Source: VBCG01 sp044226535
GTDB taxonomy: Bacteria; Pseudomonadota; Gammaproteobacteria; Burkholderiales; Casimicrobiaceae
Assembly (NCBI GenBank): GCA_044226535.1
Contig: JBGAGT010000014.1
Location: 1 to 64,000, forward strand
Reading direction: 5' to 3'
DNA: 64,000 bases
A model generated the notes under the pieces. That model was not told where the DNA came from. It saw only the letters and a program-made list of their open reading frames with translations, and did no database searches. Below, in pieces: positions 34,136 through 42,628 of the stretch. Numbering within the stretch: the stretch's first letter is position 1; each line of letters begins with the position of its first letter. The translations under genes were made by a program, and so were the position numbers.

Positions 34136-36387
34136 TCGTCGCTCCTTGGCCTTCCGCGTGTCCATTCGAAAAAAAGAGACTCCATCGCACGGATCGGCAC
34201 CTCGTCCCGAAACAAACGCTCACGGCGTTCGACTATGCGTTCCCGCGCGCCTTCGGCGAACGCGCCATCTCGGCACAGGCACGCAACACCTTCGGCATAG
34301 TCACTGATCCGGCTAGCCACCAGTTCCGGCATCTCCATGCGCCTCATCAGCGCGCTGGCGAGCCGGCCTCGCAGGAATCGCCCTTCCCAGGTCATCACGG
34401 GTAAGCCACACTCCAGCGCCTGGATGGCGGTGTTGAAGCCCGAGAATCCGATGGTATCGAGCATGGCGGTAGCCTCGGCCATCAAACCGTAGTATCGATC
34501 TATCGGTTGCCATGGAATGAATCGCAAGCAGTCGCTGGGGCTCGTGCCCGCGGCCGCGAAGGCACGCAGGATGCGATCGTGCAAAGTCCGCGTGAGGCCC
34601 GCCTTCTCGTAGTTGAAGAAGACGACCTGCACATCGGGAACCCGCCGCACGATCTCGACAATGGCTTCATCGGCGAGCGGGGCGTACTTGAAGGGTGTTC
34701 CCGGACATAGGAGAAGCGGCCGGTTCCGGTCCAGCCCTAGCGCATGCCAATCAGGTGCCTGCGACTTCACGTCCAGGGGCTCGTACCAGACCCCCAGGTT
34801 GGGAAGGCGCACCAGCCGCTCGCGATAGTGGGCTTCGGCCGTTTCACTCTCGAACAGAGTTCCCGACAGGAAATAGTCGAGCGAGGGCAGGCCGCTGGTC
34901 TCCGGCTGTCCCCACGTAGTGGCCTGTACGGGTGCGAGGCGCATGCTGGCCAACTGGAGCGAGAGACCGTGAAGCCCGATCTCGGGATAGAGCAGTATGT
35001 CGGGGGCATCAGCACGGATTTCATCCACCCAGGTCTCGAGCGTTCGACGCACGTCGCCGACATGGTGCACGTAGCGCGATGACCGTCGCCGCGCGATGTC
35101 GGTCTGCACATCCTCGGCCTCGCCAAGGTGATAGGCCACGAGTTCCACCTCGGCCGGATCGAGGGCCTCAAACCAGCCGCGCACGACTGCATCCCAGATC
35201 GAATGTTTGCGCAGGTGCGCCGCCACAACGCCCACACGCACGCGAGACCGGCCGACCGTGACGAAAGGTGCACCCGGTCGATGATCCTTCTGCCACCGGC
35301 TCATCAAGCGATGACACAGGTCGCCGTAGCGCGAGAGTCGCTCGCGATGGTTGTCGTCGTAGTAGACGATGAAATACGGCTGCATCGTCCCGACACTGGA
35401 CCAGCCGGCTTGCTCGCGTTGGCCGGTGAACCATGCATCCAAGTCCCTGAGCCGCGTATCGAACGCCGCAAGCACGGTGGCATCGTCGCAGCGATCGGCG
35501 CGCACGATGGCGAGCTCCGCCATAGCGCGCACCCAATGCGCATCAGCGAAGCTTGGCTTCTGCGCCAGTGCGCGATCGAAGCACGCCTTGGCAGCCTCTC
35601 CATCACCCTCCTCCCACAGCAGGCAGCCTAGCGAGTACTGGGCTTCAGCGAGGTCGGGGTCGCGGTCGACGGATGCGCGGTAACATGCAATGGCGGCATC
35701 GGGCTTGGCCATGCGTTCTGCAATTTGGCCTCGCTGCATGAGCGCCATGGCATTACCAGGATCGAGCGCCTCGGCGCGCGCCAGTACTGCCTCGGCTGCG
35801 ACATAGTCATCCGTGCCGATCAGTGCCGAGGAGAGCTGCAGTAGCGCGCCGAGGTTGATCGGATTGATTGCGATCGCGCGTTGCAAACAAGTCACGGCGG
35901 CAGTGCGGTTGCCGACATTGAGCAGTGCCGCTGCCAGATTGACGTGGGCCTCGTCCGTGGCGCCCGGCAGCGCCGCTGCACGCTCAAACGCAATTCGGGC
36001 GCCGTCGGCATTCCCGGCAGCAAATTGCGCGGCACCCAAGTTGCTCCACGCCGACGCGTGCTCGGGTTGCACTTCCGCGGCACGCTCGAACGCGATAATC
36101 GCTTCGCCGAGGCGACCAGCCGCTCTTAGCGCGAGGCCCAAGTTGAGCAGGACGGGGGCGAACCCATGCATCCGTTCAGCCGCCGCTTGGAGGTCTTGAA
36201 TTGCTGCATCGAGGTTCCCCAATTGCATTTCGGCGGTACCTAGCAGGTGCAGCGCATTGGCGTCGCTGGCGTCGGCTGCGAACAAGGCTCGATAGGCATC
36301 GCGTGCAGCCGAGACATCTCCTGCACGATGCAGGGCCATGGCGTCCTCAAGCGTCGGAGGCGGTGGCACTCTCTTCCTGAACAGCAC
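34132..36387 (-). CDS. TPR protein with OGT-like (GT41) glycosyltransferase domain
   Basis: A protein of 751 residues. The N-terminal half is a TPR superhelix (AMALHRAGDVSAARDAYRAL onward, about ten repeats). The C-terminal half resembles O-GlcNAc transferase/SPINDLY: VRVGVVAAHLRKHSIWDAVV, PDILLYPEIGLHGLSLQLAS, LCPGTPFKYAPLADEAIVEI and MLDTIGFSGFNTAIQALECG. GT41 enzymes add sugar to Ser/Thr of proteins. The start is uncertain: GTG at 36387 follows the upstream stop by six bases; GTG at 36372 (AGGAA) and ATG at 36342 are alternatives. The open frame upstream of 36395 overlaps the previous gene and is not coding. Confidence 0.85.
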   Translation of the reverse strand: MLFRKRVPPPPTLEDAMALHRAGDVSAARDAYRALFAADASDANALHLLGTAEMQLGNLDAAIQDLQAAAERMHGFAPVLLNLGLALRAAGRLGEAIIAFERAAEVQPEHASAWSNLGAAQFAAGNADGARIAFERAAALPGATDEAHVNLAAALLNVGNRTAAVTCLQRAIAINPINLGALLQLSSALIGTDDYVAAEAVLARAEALDPGNAMALMQRGQIAERMAKPDAAIACYRASVDRDPDLAEAQYSLGCLLWEEGDGEAAKACFDRALAQKPSFADAHWVRAMAELAIVRADRCDDATVLAAFDTRLRDLDAWFTGQREQAGWSSVGTMQPYFIVYYDDNHRERLSRYGDLCHRLMSRWQKDHRPGAPFVTVGRSRVRVGVVAAHLRKHSIWDAVVRGWFEALDPAEVELVAYHLGEAEDVQTDIARRRSSRYVHHVGDVRRTLETWVDEIRADAPDILLYPEIGLHGLSLQLASMRLAPVQATTWGQPETSGLPSLDYFLSGTLFESETAEAHYRERLVRLPNLGVWYEPLDVKSQAPDWHALGLDRNRPLLLCPGTPFKYAPLADEAIVEIVRRVPDVQVVFFNYEKAGLTRTLHDRILRAFAAAGTSPSDCLRFIPWQPIDRYYGLMAEATAMLDTIGFSGFNTAIQALECGLPVMTWEGRFLRGRLASALMRRMEMPELVASRISDYAEGVACLCRDGAFAEGARERIVERRERLFRDEVPIRAMESLFFEWTRGRPRSDD

Positions 36388-36392
36388 GGCAG

Positions 36393-38879
36393 CTAGGCCT
36401 CGAGCAAAGTCATCGCTGACGTGTCGAGCGTTACGGAACGCTCCTCGGGAAGAGCTAAGATCGCGTCGACGGTGTGTCCCGCGAGTACGTCGAGGTTGCG
36501 GCGGTTGAAGTTCGTGGAGTCGAAAACGTCGGTTCGCCAATGCCAACAGCGATAGCCGGCATCTCGCAACACGGAGACGTGGGCTGGCACCCGCTCGACC
36601 GATACTTCGGCGGCGAACAGCGCAGGCCGTAGACGCCACAGCGTTTGCATCCCCTGCTTAACAAGGTCCTCCAATACCTTGTCGCCGCGAGTCTTCACCA
36701 GGTCCAGCTGTTCGAGGCGAAGGGCGTCGATCTCGAGTTTGCCGTCCAGTACCGTGACATTCTGCAAGCCGTTCCCTGCCACGTTCTGGCGCAGCATGGT
36801 GCGCAGCAAGGCGTCGTCTTCGAAGGCGATCAGATGCCCGACGCTGCCCAGCTTGTTGGCAATGGCCAATGCATGCAAACCTTCGCTGGCGCCCGCCTCG
36901 ATCGCCGTACCGGCGACGCGGATCAATGGGCCAATTCGCGTCAAGTGTTCACTTAGATACTCGCCATACCAGCGGATGGCAACGTCACGGTCAGCGTCGC
37001 CTCCCCGATGCTGGACGATTCCGAATCGCGTTTCACTTACGACGCCCATCGGCCGGAATCCCGCAGTCTGCCGCGCGGGATCGAGAGGCGCAGGTTTCAT
37101 CTCCGTCCGTCCGGATCTGGGGCCCGCACCCGAGAAGCCTTTTTCCGGGGAAGCTGCCAACCTACCCAAGGCATGCATGACATCCGCGATCACGGGATCC
37201 CATGCACCACGTTTCCGCTGGCGAAAAATCCGCATGCTGGGATACCACGGCGTGCTCGTCGCATCACCACACCAGCGCCAGTCACCCGGGTGGGCGTTCA
37301 GCATCCACACAGGCCGACCCATCGCGCCGGCGAGGTGTGCCACGGAGGTATCTACGCAGATCACGAGGTCAAGGTTCAAGAGGATGGCCGCCGTGTCGCC
37401 AAAGTCTTTGATGTTGCAGCCGAGGTCGACGATGGGCAGTGTGGTAGCTGTAAGTTGATCCGCAGCGGCACCCTTCTGCAGCGAAAACAGTCGCACGCCC
37501 GATACGGATGCAAGTGGCGAAAGCATCTGCAACGGAATCGACCGAAAGCGATCGAGCTGATGGGTGGGACTTCCCGCCCATACGATGCCCACACGCATCG
37601 CGCCTTCTCCTATGAGTGCCGACCACTGTCGGACCCGGAGCGGATCCGCGAAGACATAGGGGATGGGGGCGGGAATACTGGAAACGCGCGTGCCAAGAAC
37701 ACGCGGGAGGCTCATGGCATGGACGTAGAAGTCGAAATCTTCGGGCTCGTCGGAAGACACGACTTTGTCGATGCCAGGAATCTGCCCCACGATGGCTTCC
37801 ATTCCGGCCAAGGGACGAAGCAGGACGCGCGCGCCCATCGCCTTGAGCTCCACTGCATAGCGCAGGAACTGAATGACGTCACCCAAACCCTGTTCGGAGC
37901 GGATAAGGATCGTCTTGCCCTCTATATCCTGTCCGTCCCAGGACGGAGCGAGGTACGAGGGACGCATCGAGACCAGTGGAGGTCGAAGCCAGCGGAACTC
38001 GTTGTAGTGCCAACCCTCGTCGAATGCTCCCTCAGACAAGCGCGCCAGGGCATAGTTGAAGAAGGCCGCGGTCGAGGCTGACCGTGGAAGGCATCGACGA
38101 TAAATCGCCAGGGCCTCGTCGTCGCGCCCTACGAGCCTGAGCTCGATGGCGAGGTTTACGAATGCGTCGAGTCGCAAGTCCGAATCGAGCTCTTCGGCAC
38201 GCCTGAACGCGTCGATGGCATCGGCGGATCGTTGCTGCCGGGACAGTGCAATTCCAAGGTTGTTCCATGAAGCAGCGTCCTGCGGGGCAATTGCGATCGC
38301 GCGCCGCACCAGGGCTTCGGCATCTGACAGTCGGCCCGATTCCAGGCTAATTCCACCGAGCAGGTTCAGTGCGGCCGCATCATCGCCCTTCGACAATCCA
38401 CGCTCCAACAGCGTGGCAGATTCACTGCTGTCGCCCAAGCGCAAGAGCACGGAAGCCAATGCGAACTGAGATGCGGCGCCGTCAGGATCTACGCGCTGAG
38501 CATCCCGCATTGCAGCCAACGCCTTGCCGATCTCGCCTGTGTGCAGGTAGCACCAGCCCAATTGGCGCAAAAGCTCGGGACTTTCGTTACCTTCACGGCG
38601 CGCGCGCAGCGACCAAGTCAGTGCGTCGCGGAATCGCCCCCATTCAAAGAGGACGAACGCGCGCAAGTACGCTGTCTCACCGTTTTCTCCTTGGCGTGCG
38701 AGCAAGGCATCTGCGTCGGCAAGCGCCATTGCAAGGTCGCCCTTGCGTGCGGATTCACGGATGTCTACGGCAGAGCGAGCGAGCAGCGGCGGTGGCGCGG
38801 GATCCGAGTTACTGGTTGATCCCGGAATGCGTCGCAGGGCGGAGAGGAGGCGATTGAGCGGCACGATCGGGAATCGCAA
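36393..38879 (-). CDS. TPR - GT9-like glycosyltransferase - FkbM methyltransferase-like fusion
   Basis: A protein of 828 residues with three parts. TPRs occupy about 35-285. A heptosyltransferase-like domain follows (ILIRSEQGLGDVIQFLRYAV, MRVGIVWAGSPTHQLDRFRS, NLDLVICVDTSVAHLAGAMG, WRWCGDATSTPWYPSMRIF). After about residue 610 comes an FkbM-like domain (TAIEAGASEGLHALAIANKL, GHLIAFEDDALLR, ALRLEQLDLVKTRGDKVLED). In the last part the usual K-I-D-V-E-G reads KTRGDK, so catalysis may be changed. It is the first gene after the pilA terminator. The start is TTG at 38879, with no clear ribosome site. Confidence 0.83.
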   Translation of the reverse strand: MRFPIVPLNRLLSALRRIPGSTSNSDPAPPPLLARSAVDIRESARKGDLAMALADADALLARQGENGETAYLRAFVLFEWGRFRDALTWSLRARREGNESPELLRQLGWCYLHTGEIGKALAAMRDAQRVDPDGAASQFALASVLLRLGDSSESATLLERGLSKGDDAAALNLLGGISLESGRLSDAEALVRRAIAIAPQDAASWNNLGIALSRQQRSADAIDAFRRAEELDSDLRLDAFVNLAIELRLVGRDDEALAIYRRCLPRSASTAAFFNYALARLSEGAFDEGWHYNEFRWLRPPLVSMRPSYLAPSWDGQDIEGKTILIRSEQGLGDVIQFLRYAVELKAMGARVLLRPLAGMEAIVGQIPGIDKVVSSDEPEDFDFYVHAMSLPRVLGTRVSSIPAPIPYVFADPLRVRQWSALIGEGAMRVGIVWAGSPTHQLDRFRSIPLQMLSPLASVSGVRLFSLQKGAAADQLTATTLPIVDLGCNIKDFGDTAAILLNLDLVICVDTSVAHLAGAMGRPVWMLNAHPGDWRWCGDATSTPWYPSMRIFRQRKRGAWDPVIADVMHALGRLAASPEKGFSGAGPRSGRTEMKPAPLDPARQTAGFRPMGVVSETRFGIVQHRGGDADRDVAIRWYGEYLSEHLTRIGPLIRVAGTAIEAGASEGLHALAIANKLGSVGHLIAFEDDALLRTMLRQNVAGNGLQNVTVLDGKLEIDALRLEQLDLVKTRGDKVLEDLVKQGMQTLWRLRPALFAAEVSVERVPAHVSVLRDAGYRCWHWRTDVFDSTNFNRRNLDVLAGHTVDAILALPEERSVTLDTSAMTLLEA

Positions 38880-38920
38880 AGCTACCCGGATTATGCCCTT
38901 GCATACCCCGGACCCGAAAC

Positions 38921-38958
38921 GTAAAGGCCGACGTGCGCAAGCGCACGTCGGCCTTTAC
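38921..38958. terminator. Strong hairpin between pilA and the glycosylation operon
   Basis: A perfect 18-base stem, GTAAAGGCCGACGTGCGC and its complement, around a two-base AA loop, 17 bases after the pilA stop. The A-rich/T-rich ends (TAAAGG...CCTTTA) give a short U tract on both strands, so it may work in both directions. It should end most pilA transcripts before the downstream operon. Confidence 0.85.
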
Positions 38959-38975
38959 GGTGAAGCGAGCAGCGG

Positions 38976-39398
38976 TTAGCGGAAGTTCGACGGCACGTAC
39001 TTGGCGTCGCAACCAGTGTGCGAACCGGTCCAAGCCGAGATTTCTGGCAGGGTGGCGGCGGTCGGGGTCAGCACCAGCACGCAGGCCGCAGGCTTGGCAC
39101 CCGTGTTCTGCGTCGTCACGCTGATCACGCCGTTGGCCGCGACGGCGAGCGTCGAGACATAGGTCGTCGCGAGCGTCGAGCAACCGGCTTGGTCAGCCGA
39201 GCCCGGCCAGCTCACCTTCGTCGAAACGTATTCGCTGATCGACGTCTTGCACGCCGCGGCAGCCGCGACGCCTTCCGACATCTTCGAGCGGATCACGTAG
39301 TCCTGATACGCCGGCAGCGCGATGGCCGCCAGGATACCGACGATCGCCACGACGATCATCAGTTCGATCAGGGTAAAGCCTTGTTGCAGGCGCTTCAT
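38976..39398 (-). CDS. pilA: Type IV pilin (PilA-like major pilin)
   Basis: A prepilin of 140 residues. The leader MKRLQQG is cut before Phe8 by prepilin peptidase. The mature N-terminus FTLIELMIVVAIVGILAAIA has Glu at position 5 and forms the hydrophobic assembly helix. A pair of C-terminal cysteines (AACVLVLTPT... and HTGCDAKY) would close the D-loop. The ATG at 39398 follows GGGAGAG. A sigma-54 promoter and an IHF site lie upstream. The downstream TPR-glycosyltransferase genes make this pilin the prime candidate acceptor. Confidence 0.95.
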   Translation of the reverse strand: MKRLQQGFTLIELMIVVAIVGILAAIALPAYQDYVIRSKMSEGVAAAAACKTSISEYVSTKVSWPGSADQAGCSTLATTYVSTLAVAANGVISVTTQNTGAKPAACVLVLTPTAATLPEISAWTGSHTGCDAKYVPSNFR

Positions 39399-39462
39399 GT
39401 TTACTCTCCCGAGGGTAAGAAATACGGTCCTGTCCGGCATCCAGCGATGCTGGCTGCATCAA

Positions 39463-39478
39463 TGCAACGGCCGTGCCC
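39463..39478 (-). promoter_or_regulatory. Sigma-54 promoter of pilA
   Basis: On the minus strand GGGCACGGCCGTTGCA matches TGGCACG-N4-TTGCA except for the first base. The -12 element is about 65 bases upstream of the pilA ATG. In many bacteria pilA is driven from such a promoter by PilS/PilR; those genes are not in this window. Confidence 0.85.
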
Positions 39479-39507
39479 GGAGCATTTGTCCATGAAGTTG
39501 CAGCACT

Positions 39508-39520
39508 TAAATTGTTGATT
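39508..39520 (-). promoter_or_regulatory. IHF site upstream of pilA
   Basis: On the minus strand AATCAACAATTTA is a perfect match to WATCAA-N4-TTR, in an A/T-rich patch about 30 bases upstream of the -24 element. IHF bending would bring an upstream activator to sigma-54 polymerase. Confidence 0.7.
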
Positions 39521-39653
39521 TTTATAGATTTACGTTGCACGACCGGCTGACGAACGGTCAGCAACATCGCATGGCGGTGCAAGGACCCGGAAAGCGAGGT
39601 CCGTGCCGATCTACGCTGGACGGAACCGGGGTGACGCAGCGCGTCACTTGCCG

Positions 39654-40874
39654 CTAGGAGCGCGACACGAACTCCAGGCGCGCCCCGGCCACCTCGAAGA
39701 CGTCGCCGTGGCGCAGGATCTGTCCCGCGGCCTCGACGGGCTGGCCGTCCACGGTGGGGGCGGCGCTGCCCTCGCGCAGGCGCAGCCGGTACTTACCGGC
39801 CATGCGGTCGATGGTGGCCACCTGCAGGCCCACGCGGCCGATCACCACCTCGTCGCGATCGATGATCAGGGTGCGTCCCGCGCTGGGGCCGGAGAGCACG
39901 GTGATGCGGGCCTCGCCGCGCTCCGCGGCGGCTGCCGCGTCACCGGCGGGTTGTGCGGCCGGCGCAGCCTTGGGCGGTACCGGCGCAGCCTTGGGCGGTA
40001 CCGGCGCATCCGCGCGCCGTCGCGGGATCCTCGCCACGGCCGGCGCCTGCTCGTCGCGCGAGCGCTCCGCCGCCGGCTGTTCCGCGGCTGGCCGCACCAG
40101 CGTCGGCCGCGTCATCGCCCGGGGGCTGGGGTTGGGCGAAAGATGCGAGGTGTCGATGCTGCCGCTGTCCTGCGCCGTGGCTTCGGGCGACTCCTGGCGG
40201 ATGCGCGCCATGCGCGCCAGCCCGCGGTCGGTCGATTCGCGTACCGAGCCGCGGTCGGGCTCGGCCACCGACTCGGCGCTGGGCAGCCCCAGGTCCAGTG
40301 GCATGGTCGCGCGTGGCGGCGTCGGCGTGGCGGCGGGTTTCTGCATCGGCGCCGGCTTCGGCGCCCCTCCCGCTTGCGAGCGTCCCCGCACCACCGCCGG
40401 CATGGCGTCGCCTGCGGGCTCGGCCTTGGCGGCGTCGGCCTTGAGAGTATCGGTCGCGGCCGGGCTTGCCCGGTCGCCGCTCCGCCGTGCCAGCGCCGGC
40501 TCCACGCGCTCCACCTGCTCGCCGAAGGTGCGAAGCCCCGCGCGCTCGATGTGCATGCGGTCCTCGGTCACCGCGCCCGCGTCGCCTTCGACATAGACCA
40601 GCTTCTGGCGGCCCACGTCGATCTGGTCGCGGTCGCGCAGGAAGTGCTTCTGCACGGTCTCGCCGTTCACCAGCGTGCCGTTGGTGCTGCCCAGGTCCTC
40701 CAGGAACGAGTCGGCGAGGATGGTGACGATCACCGCGTGCTCGGCCGAGACGGCGGGGTAAGGCAGGCAGATGTCGTTGTCGGCGCGCCGGCCGATGGTC
40801 ACGCGCTCCTTGCCGAGCGAGATGGCCTGGGTCGTGCCGTCCGGCAGGAACAGGACCAGCTTGCCCACGATCAC
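39654..40874 (-). CDS. Double FHA-domain protein
   Basis: A protein of 406 residues with two phosphothreonine-binding FHA domains: N-terminal (about 15-95; VTIGRRADNDICLPYPAVSA, LEDLGSTNGTLVNG) and C-terminal (about 325-400; DEVVIGRVGLQVATID, PTVDGQPVEAAGQI). Between them is a long Pro/Ala-rich, low-complexity linker with a small tandem repeat (VPPKAAP twice). Only the first FHA has the full G-R...S-x-x-H...N-G signature. The GTG at 40874 overlaps the phosphatase stop (GTGA), so the pair is coupled; it probably binds phosphoproteins controlled by that phosphatase. Confidence 0.87.
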   Translation of the reverse strand: MIVGKLVLFLPDGTTQAISLGKERVTIGRRADNDICLPYPAVSAEHAVIVTILADSFLEDLGSTNGTLVNGETVQKHFLRDRDQIDVGRQKLVYVEGDAGAVTEDRMHIERAGLRTFGEQVERVEPALARRSGDRASPAATDTLKADAAKAEPAGDAMPAVVRGRSQAGGAPKPAPMQKPAATPTPPRATMPLDLGLPSAESVAEPDRGSVRESTDRGLARMARIRQESPEATAQDSGSIDTSHLSPNPSPRAMTRPTLVRPAAEQPAAERSRDEQAPAVARIPRRRADAPVPPKAAPVPPKAAPAAQPAGDAAAAAERGEARITVLSGPSAGRTLIIDRDEVVIGRVGLQVATIDRMAGKYRLRLREGSAAPTVDGQPVEAAGQILRHGDVFEVAGARLEFVSRS

Positions 40875-41713
40875 TTGGCCGCCGCGGCCTTCTTCTTGGC
40901 CAGGAAGCGCTGCGCCCATCCGTCGCTGAGGGCGTAGCCTTCGGGCACCTGCACGATGATCACCGAGATGTTGTCGCGGCCGCCGTTCTTGTTGGCCATG
41001 TCCACCAGCTCGGCGGCGGCCTCGGGCAGCGTCTCGAGGTGGCGCTCCACCACGCGGTGCACGGTGTCGGGCTCGACCATGTCGGTCAGGCCGTCCGAGC
41101 ACAGGAGGTAGATGTCGCCGGTCTCGACGCGGAACTCGCCGATGTCGGCCCCGACGATGGCCTCGATGCCCAGCGCGCGCGTCACCAGGTTCTTGTTCAT
41201 CGAGAAGCGCGCCTGCTCGGCGGTGATCTGCCCCGCGTCGAGCTGCTCCTGCAGCAGCGAGTGGTCGTGCGTGAGCTGCTCGAACTTGCCCTGCCGCAGG
41301 CGGTAGCAGCGCGAGTCGCCCACGTGGCCGATGGACACGCGGCTGCCGTGGAACACCGCGGCGACGATGGTGGTGCCCATGCCCGCGCATTCGGGGCGCT
41401 GCTGCGCAGCCTCGTAGATGCCCTTGTTGGCCGCGGCGATCTGCTCCTGCAGCAGCAGCGCGATGTGCGTGAGCCCGGTGTTGATGTCCACCTTGGAGAG
41501 CTCGCGACCCGAGCGCAGCGGATCGAGCATGCCCTTGCTCACCACGTTCACCGCGATGCCGCTCGCCACCTCGCCCGCGCTGTAGCCGCCCATGCCGTCG
41601 GCCAGCACGACGATGCCGGCCTTGGTGTCGACGTAGATCGAGTCCTCGTTGTGCGGCCGAACCATCCCGGGGTGGGAGAGGCTGGCCGATGCGAGTTCAG
41701 CGCGCTGCGACAT
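40871..41713 (-). CDS. PP2C-family serine/threonine phosphatase
   Basis: A Stp1/PrpC-type phosphatase of 280 residues. Metal-binding motifs are all present: RPHNEDSIYVD, VVLADGMGGYSAGEVAS, GMGTTIVAAVF, IGHVGDSRCYRL, LCSDGLTDMV and NGGRDNISVIIV. It removes phosphate from Ser/Thr of proteins, usually opposing a Hanks-type kinase; none is in the window. It is co-transcribed with the FHA protein. Confidence 0.95.
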   Translation of the reverse strand: MSQRAELASASLSHPGMVRPHNEDSIYVDTKAGIVVLADGMGGYSAGEVASGIAVNVVSKGMLDPLRSGRELSKVDINTGLTHIALLLQEQIAAANKGIYEAAQQRPECAGMGTTIVAAVFHGSRVSIGHVGDSRCYRLRQGKFEQLTHDHSLLQEQLDAGQITAEQARFSMNKNLVTRALGIEAIVGADIGEFRVETGDIYLLCSDGLTDMVEPDTVHRVVERHLETLPEAAAELVDMANKNGGRDNISVIIVQVPEGYALSDGWAQRFLAKKKAAAAK

Positions 41714-41825
41714 GGAGCATGGATGTAACGGACAAGCGGGTGATTCTACGCAACCGGCAAGGGCATCGGAAGGTGCGGGTTGCGGGAATGGGGGGAGTTG
41801 TGGGTTACATCACGCGCCGCAAAGT

Positions 41826-41948
41826 CATCCCCGCGAAAGCGGGGACCCACCGTCATCCCCGCGAAAGCGGGGACCCAGACTTGATGCTGCGTTACGGCTG
41901 GATCCCCGCTTTCGCGGGGATGACGCGGCGGGATGACGCGGCGGGATG
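41826..41948. repeat. Complete nested-palindrome element
   Basis: This is the clearest full copy of the repeat. One extra arm at 41826-41851 is followed by an arm at 41854, a loop ACTTGATGCTGCGTTACGG, and the inverted arm ending ATGAC at 41922. Arms carry their own inner hairpin CCCCGC-GAAA-GCGGGG. Short GCGGGATGAC echoes follow to 41948. Confidence 0.9.
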
Positions 41949-42156
41949 ATGGCGGAGAGCGGGGATGGCGGAGACCGTGCCGACAACGGGTGGCTCATCC
42001 AACCAGCCGATACCGCGCGGTGCGCACCAAGCCCAACAGTACGGCTATGCCTGCGGTCGAGCACGTCTCCCAAGCCCACGGCGTCGTGGCGCGACCGAGC
42101 CATCGAGATCACGGTGCAGCGGAAATCGATCAGCAGCAGGCGCTCGATTGACTTCG
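41949..42156. other. Intergenic stretch with no recognised gene
   Basis: Together with the repeat and the promoter side of the phosphatase gene this makes a 443-base gap (41714-42156). After the repeat I see no gene, RNA fold or promoter that I can support. Confidence 0.4.
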
Positions 42157-42396
42157 ATGAGTCCAACCGTCTTCCGCGACCGTGGCTTTCGGTTCTACTT
42201 CTTTTCGCGGGAGGAAGTGCGCATGCATGTCCACGTGCAAAGTCCTGACGGCGAGGCAAAATTCTGGCTTGAGCCGCATATCGAGCTGGCGCACAATTAT
42301 GGCCTGAGCGAAGGCCAACTGCGTACGGCGCAAGTTCTTGTCGAGGCACACGCACATGACATCCGCAATGCTTGGGCAAGCCACTTCGGCGGTTGA
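42157..42396 (+). CDS. DUF4160 protein, probable toxin-antitoxin component
   Basis: A protein of 79 residues: SPTVFRDRGFRFYFFSREEV, RMHVHVQSPDGEAKFWLEP and a C-terminal helix AQVLVEAHAHDIRNAW. This is the DUF4160 pattern. DUF4160 genes typically precede DUF2442 genes, as here, and the pair is thought to be a type II toxin-antitoxin-like module; direct evidence is thin. The next frame overlaps by 41 bases. Confidence 0.8.
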   Translation: MSPTVFRDRGFRFYFFSREEVRMHVHVQSPDGEAKFWLEPHIELAHNYGLSEGQLRTAQVLVEAHAHDIRNAWASHFGG

Positions 42397-42625
42397 AGTG
42401 ACCAACGTGTCGACGCGCGGCTTCTGGCTGTTGCTGGGTGGCGAGGAATTGTTTGTGCCATTCGCCGAGTTTCCGTGGTTTCGCGATGCCCCTGTAGGCA
42501 AGCTCATGCAAGTCGAGCTTCCGTCGCCTGAGCACCTCCACTGGCCTGCGCTGGACATCGACCTCGCCGTAGCTTCGATTCGTGACCCCGCGCTGTTTCC
42601 GCTCGTTTCGAAATCGAGGGGCTGA
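42356..42625 (+). CDS. DUF2442 protein, partner of DUF4160
   Basis: A protein of 89 residues: AVEVTNVSTRGFWLLLGGEE, LFVPFAEFPWFRDAPVGKLM and LHWPALDIDLAVASI, the DUF2442 pattern. It is thought to be the antitoxin side of the pair. The ATG at 42356 is a guess; an ATG at 42368 is equally possible because the conserved part starts later. The last codons end just before a repeat cluster. Confidence 0.8.
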   Translation: MTSAMLGQATSAVEVTNVSTRGFWLLLGGEELFVPFAEFPWFRDAPVGKLMQVELPSPEHLHWPALDIDLAVASIRDPALFPLVSKSRG

Positions 42626-42628
42626 GCG

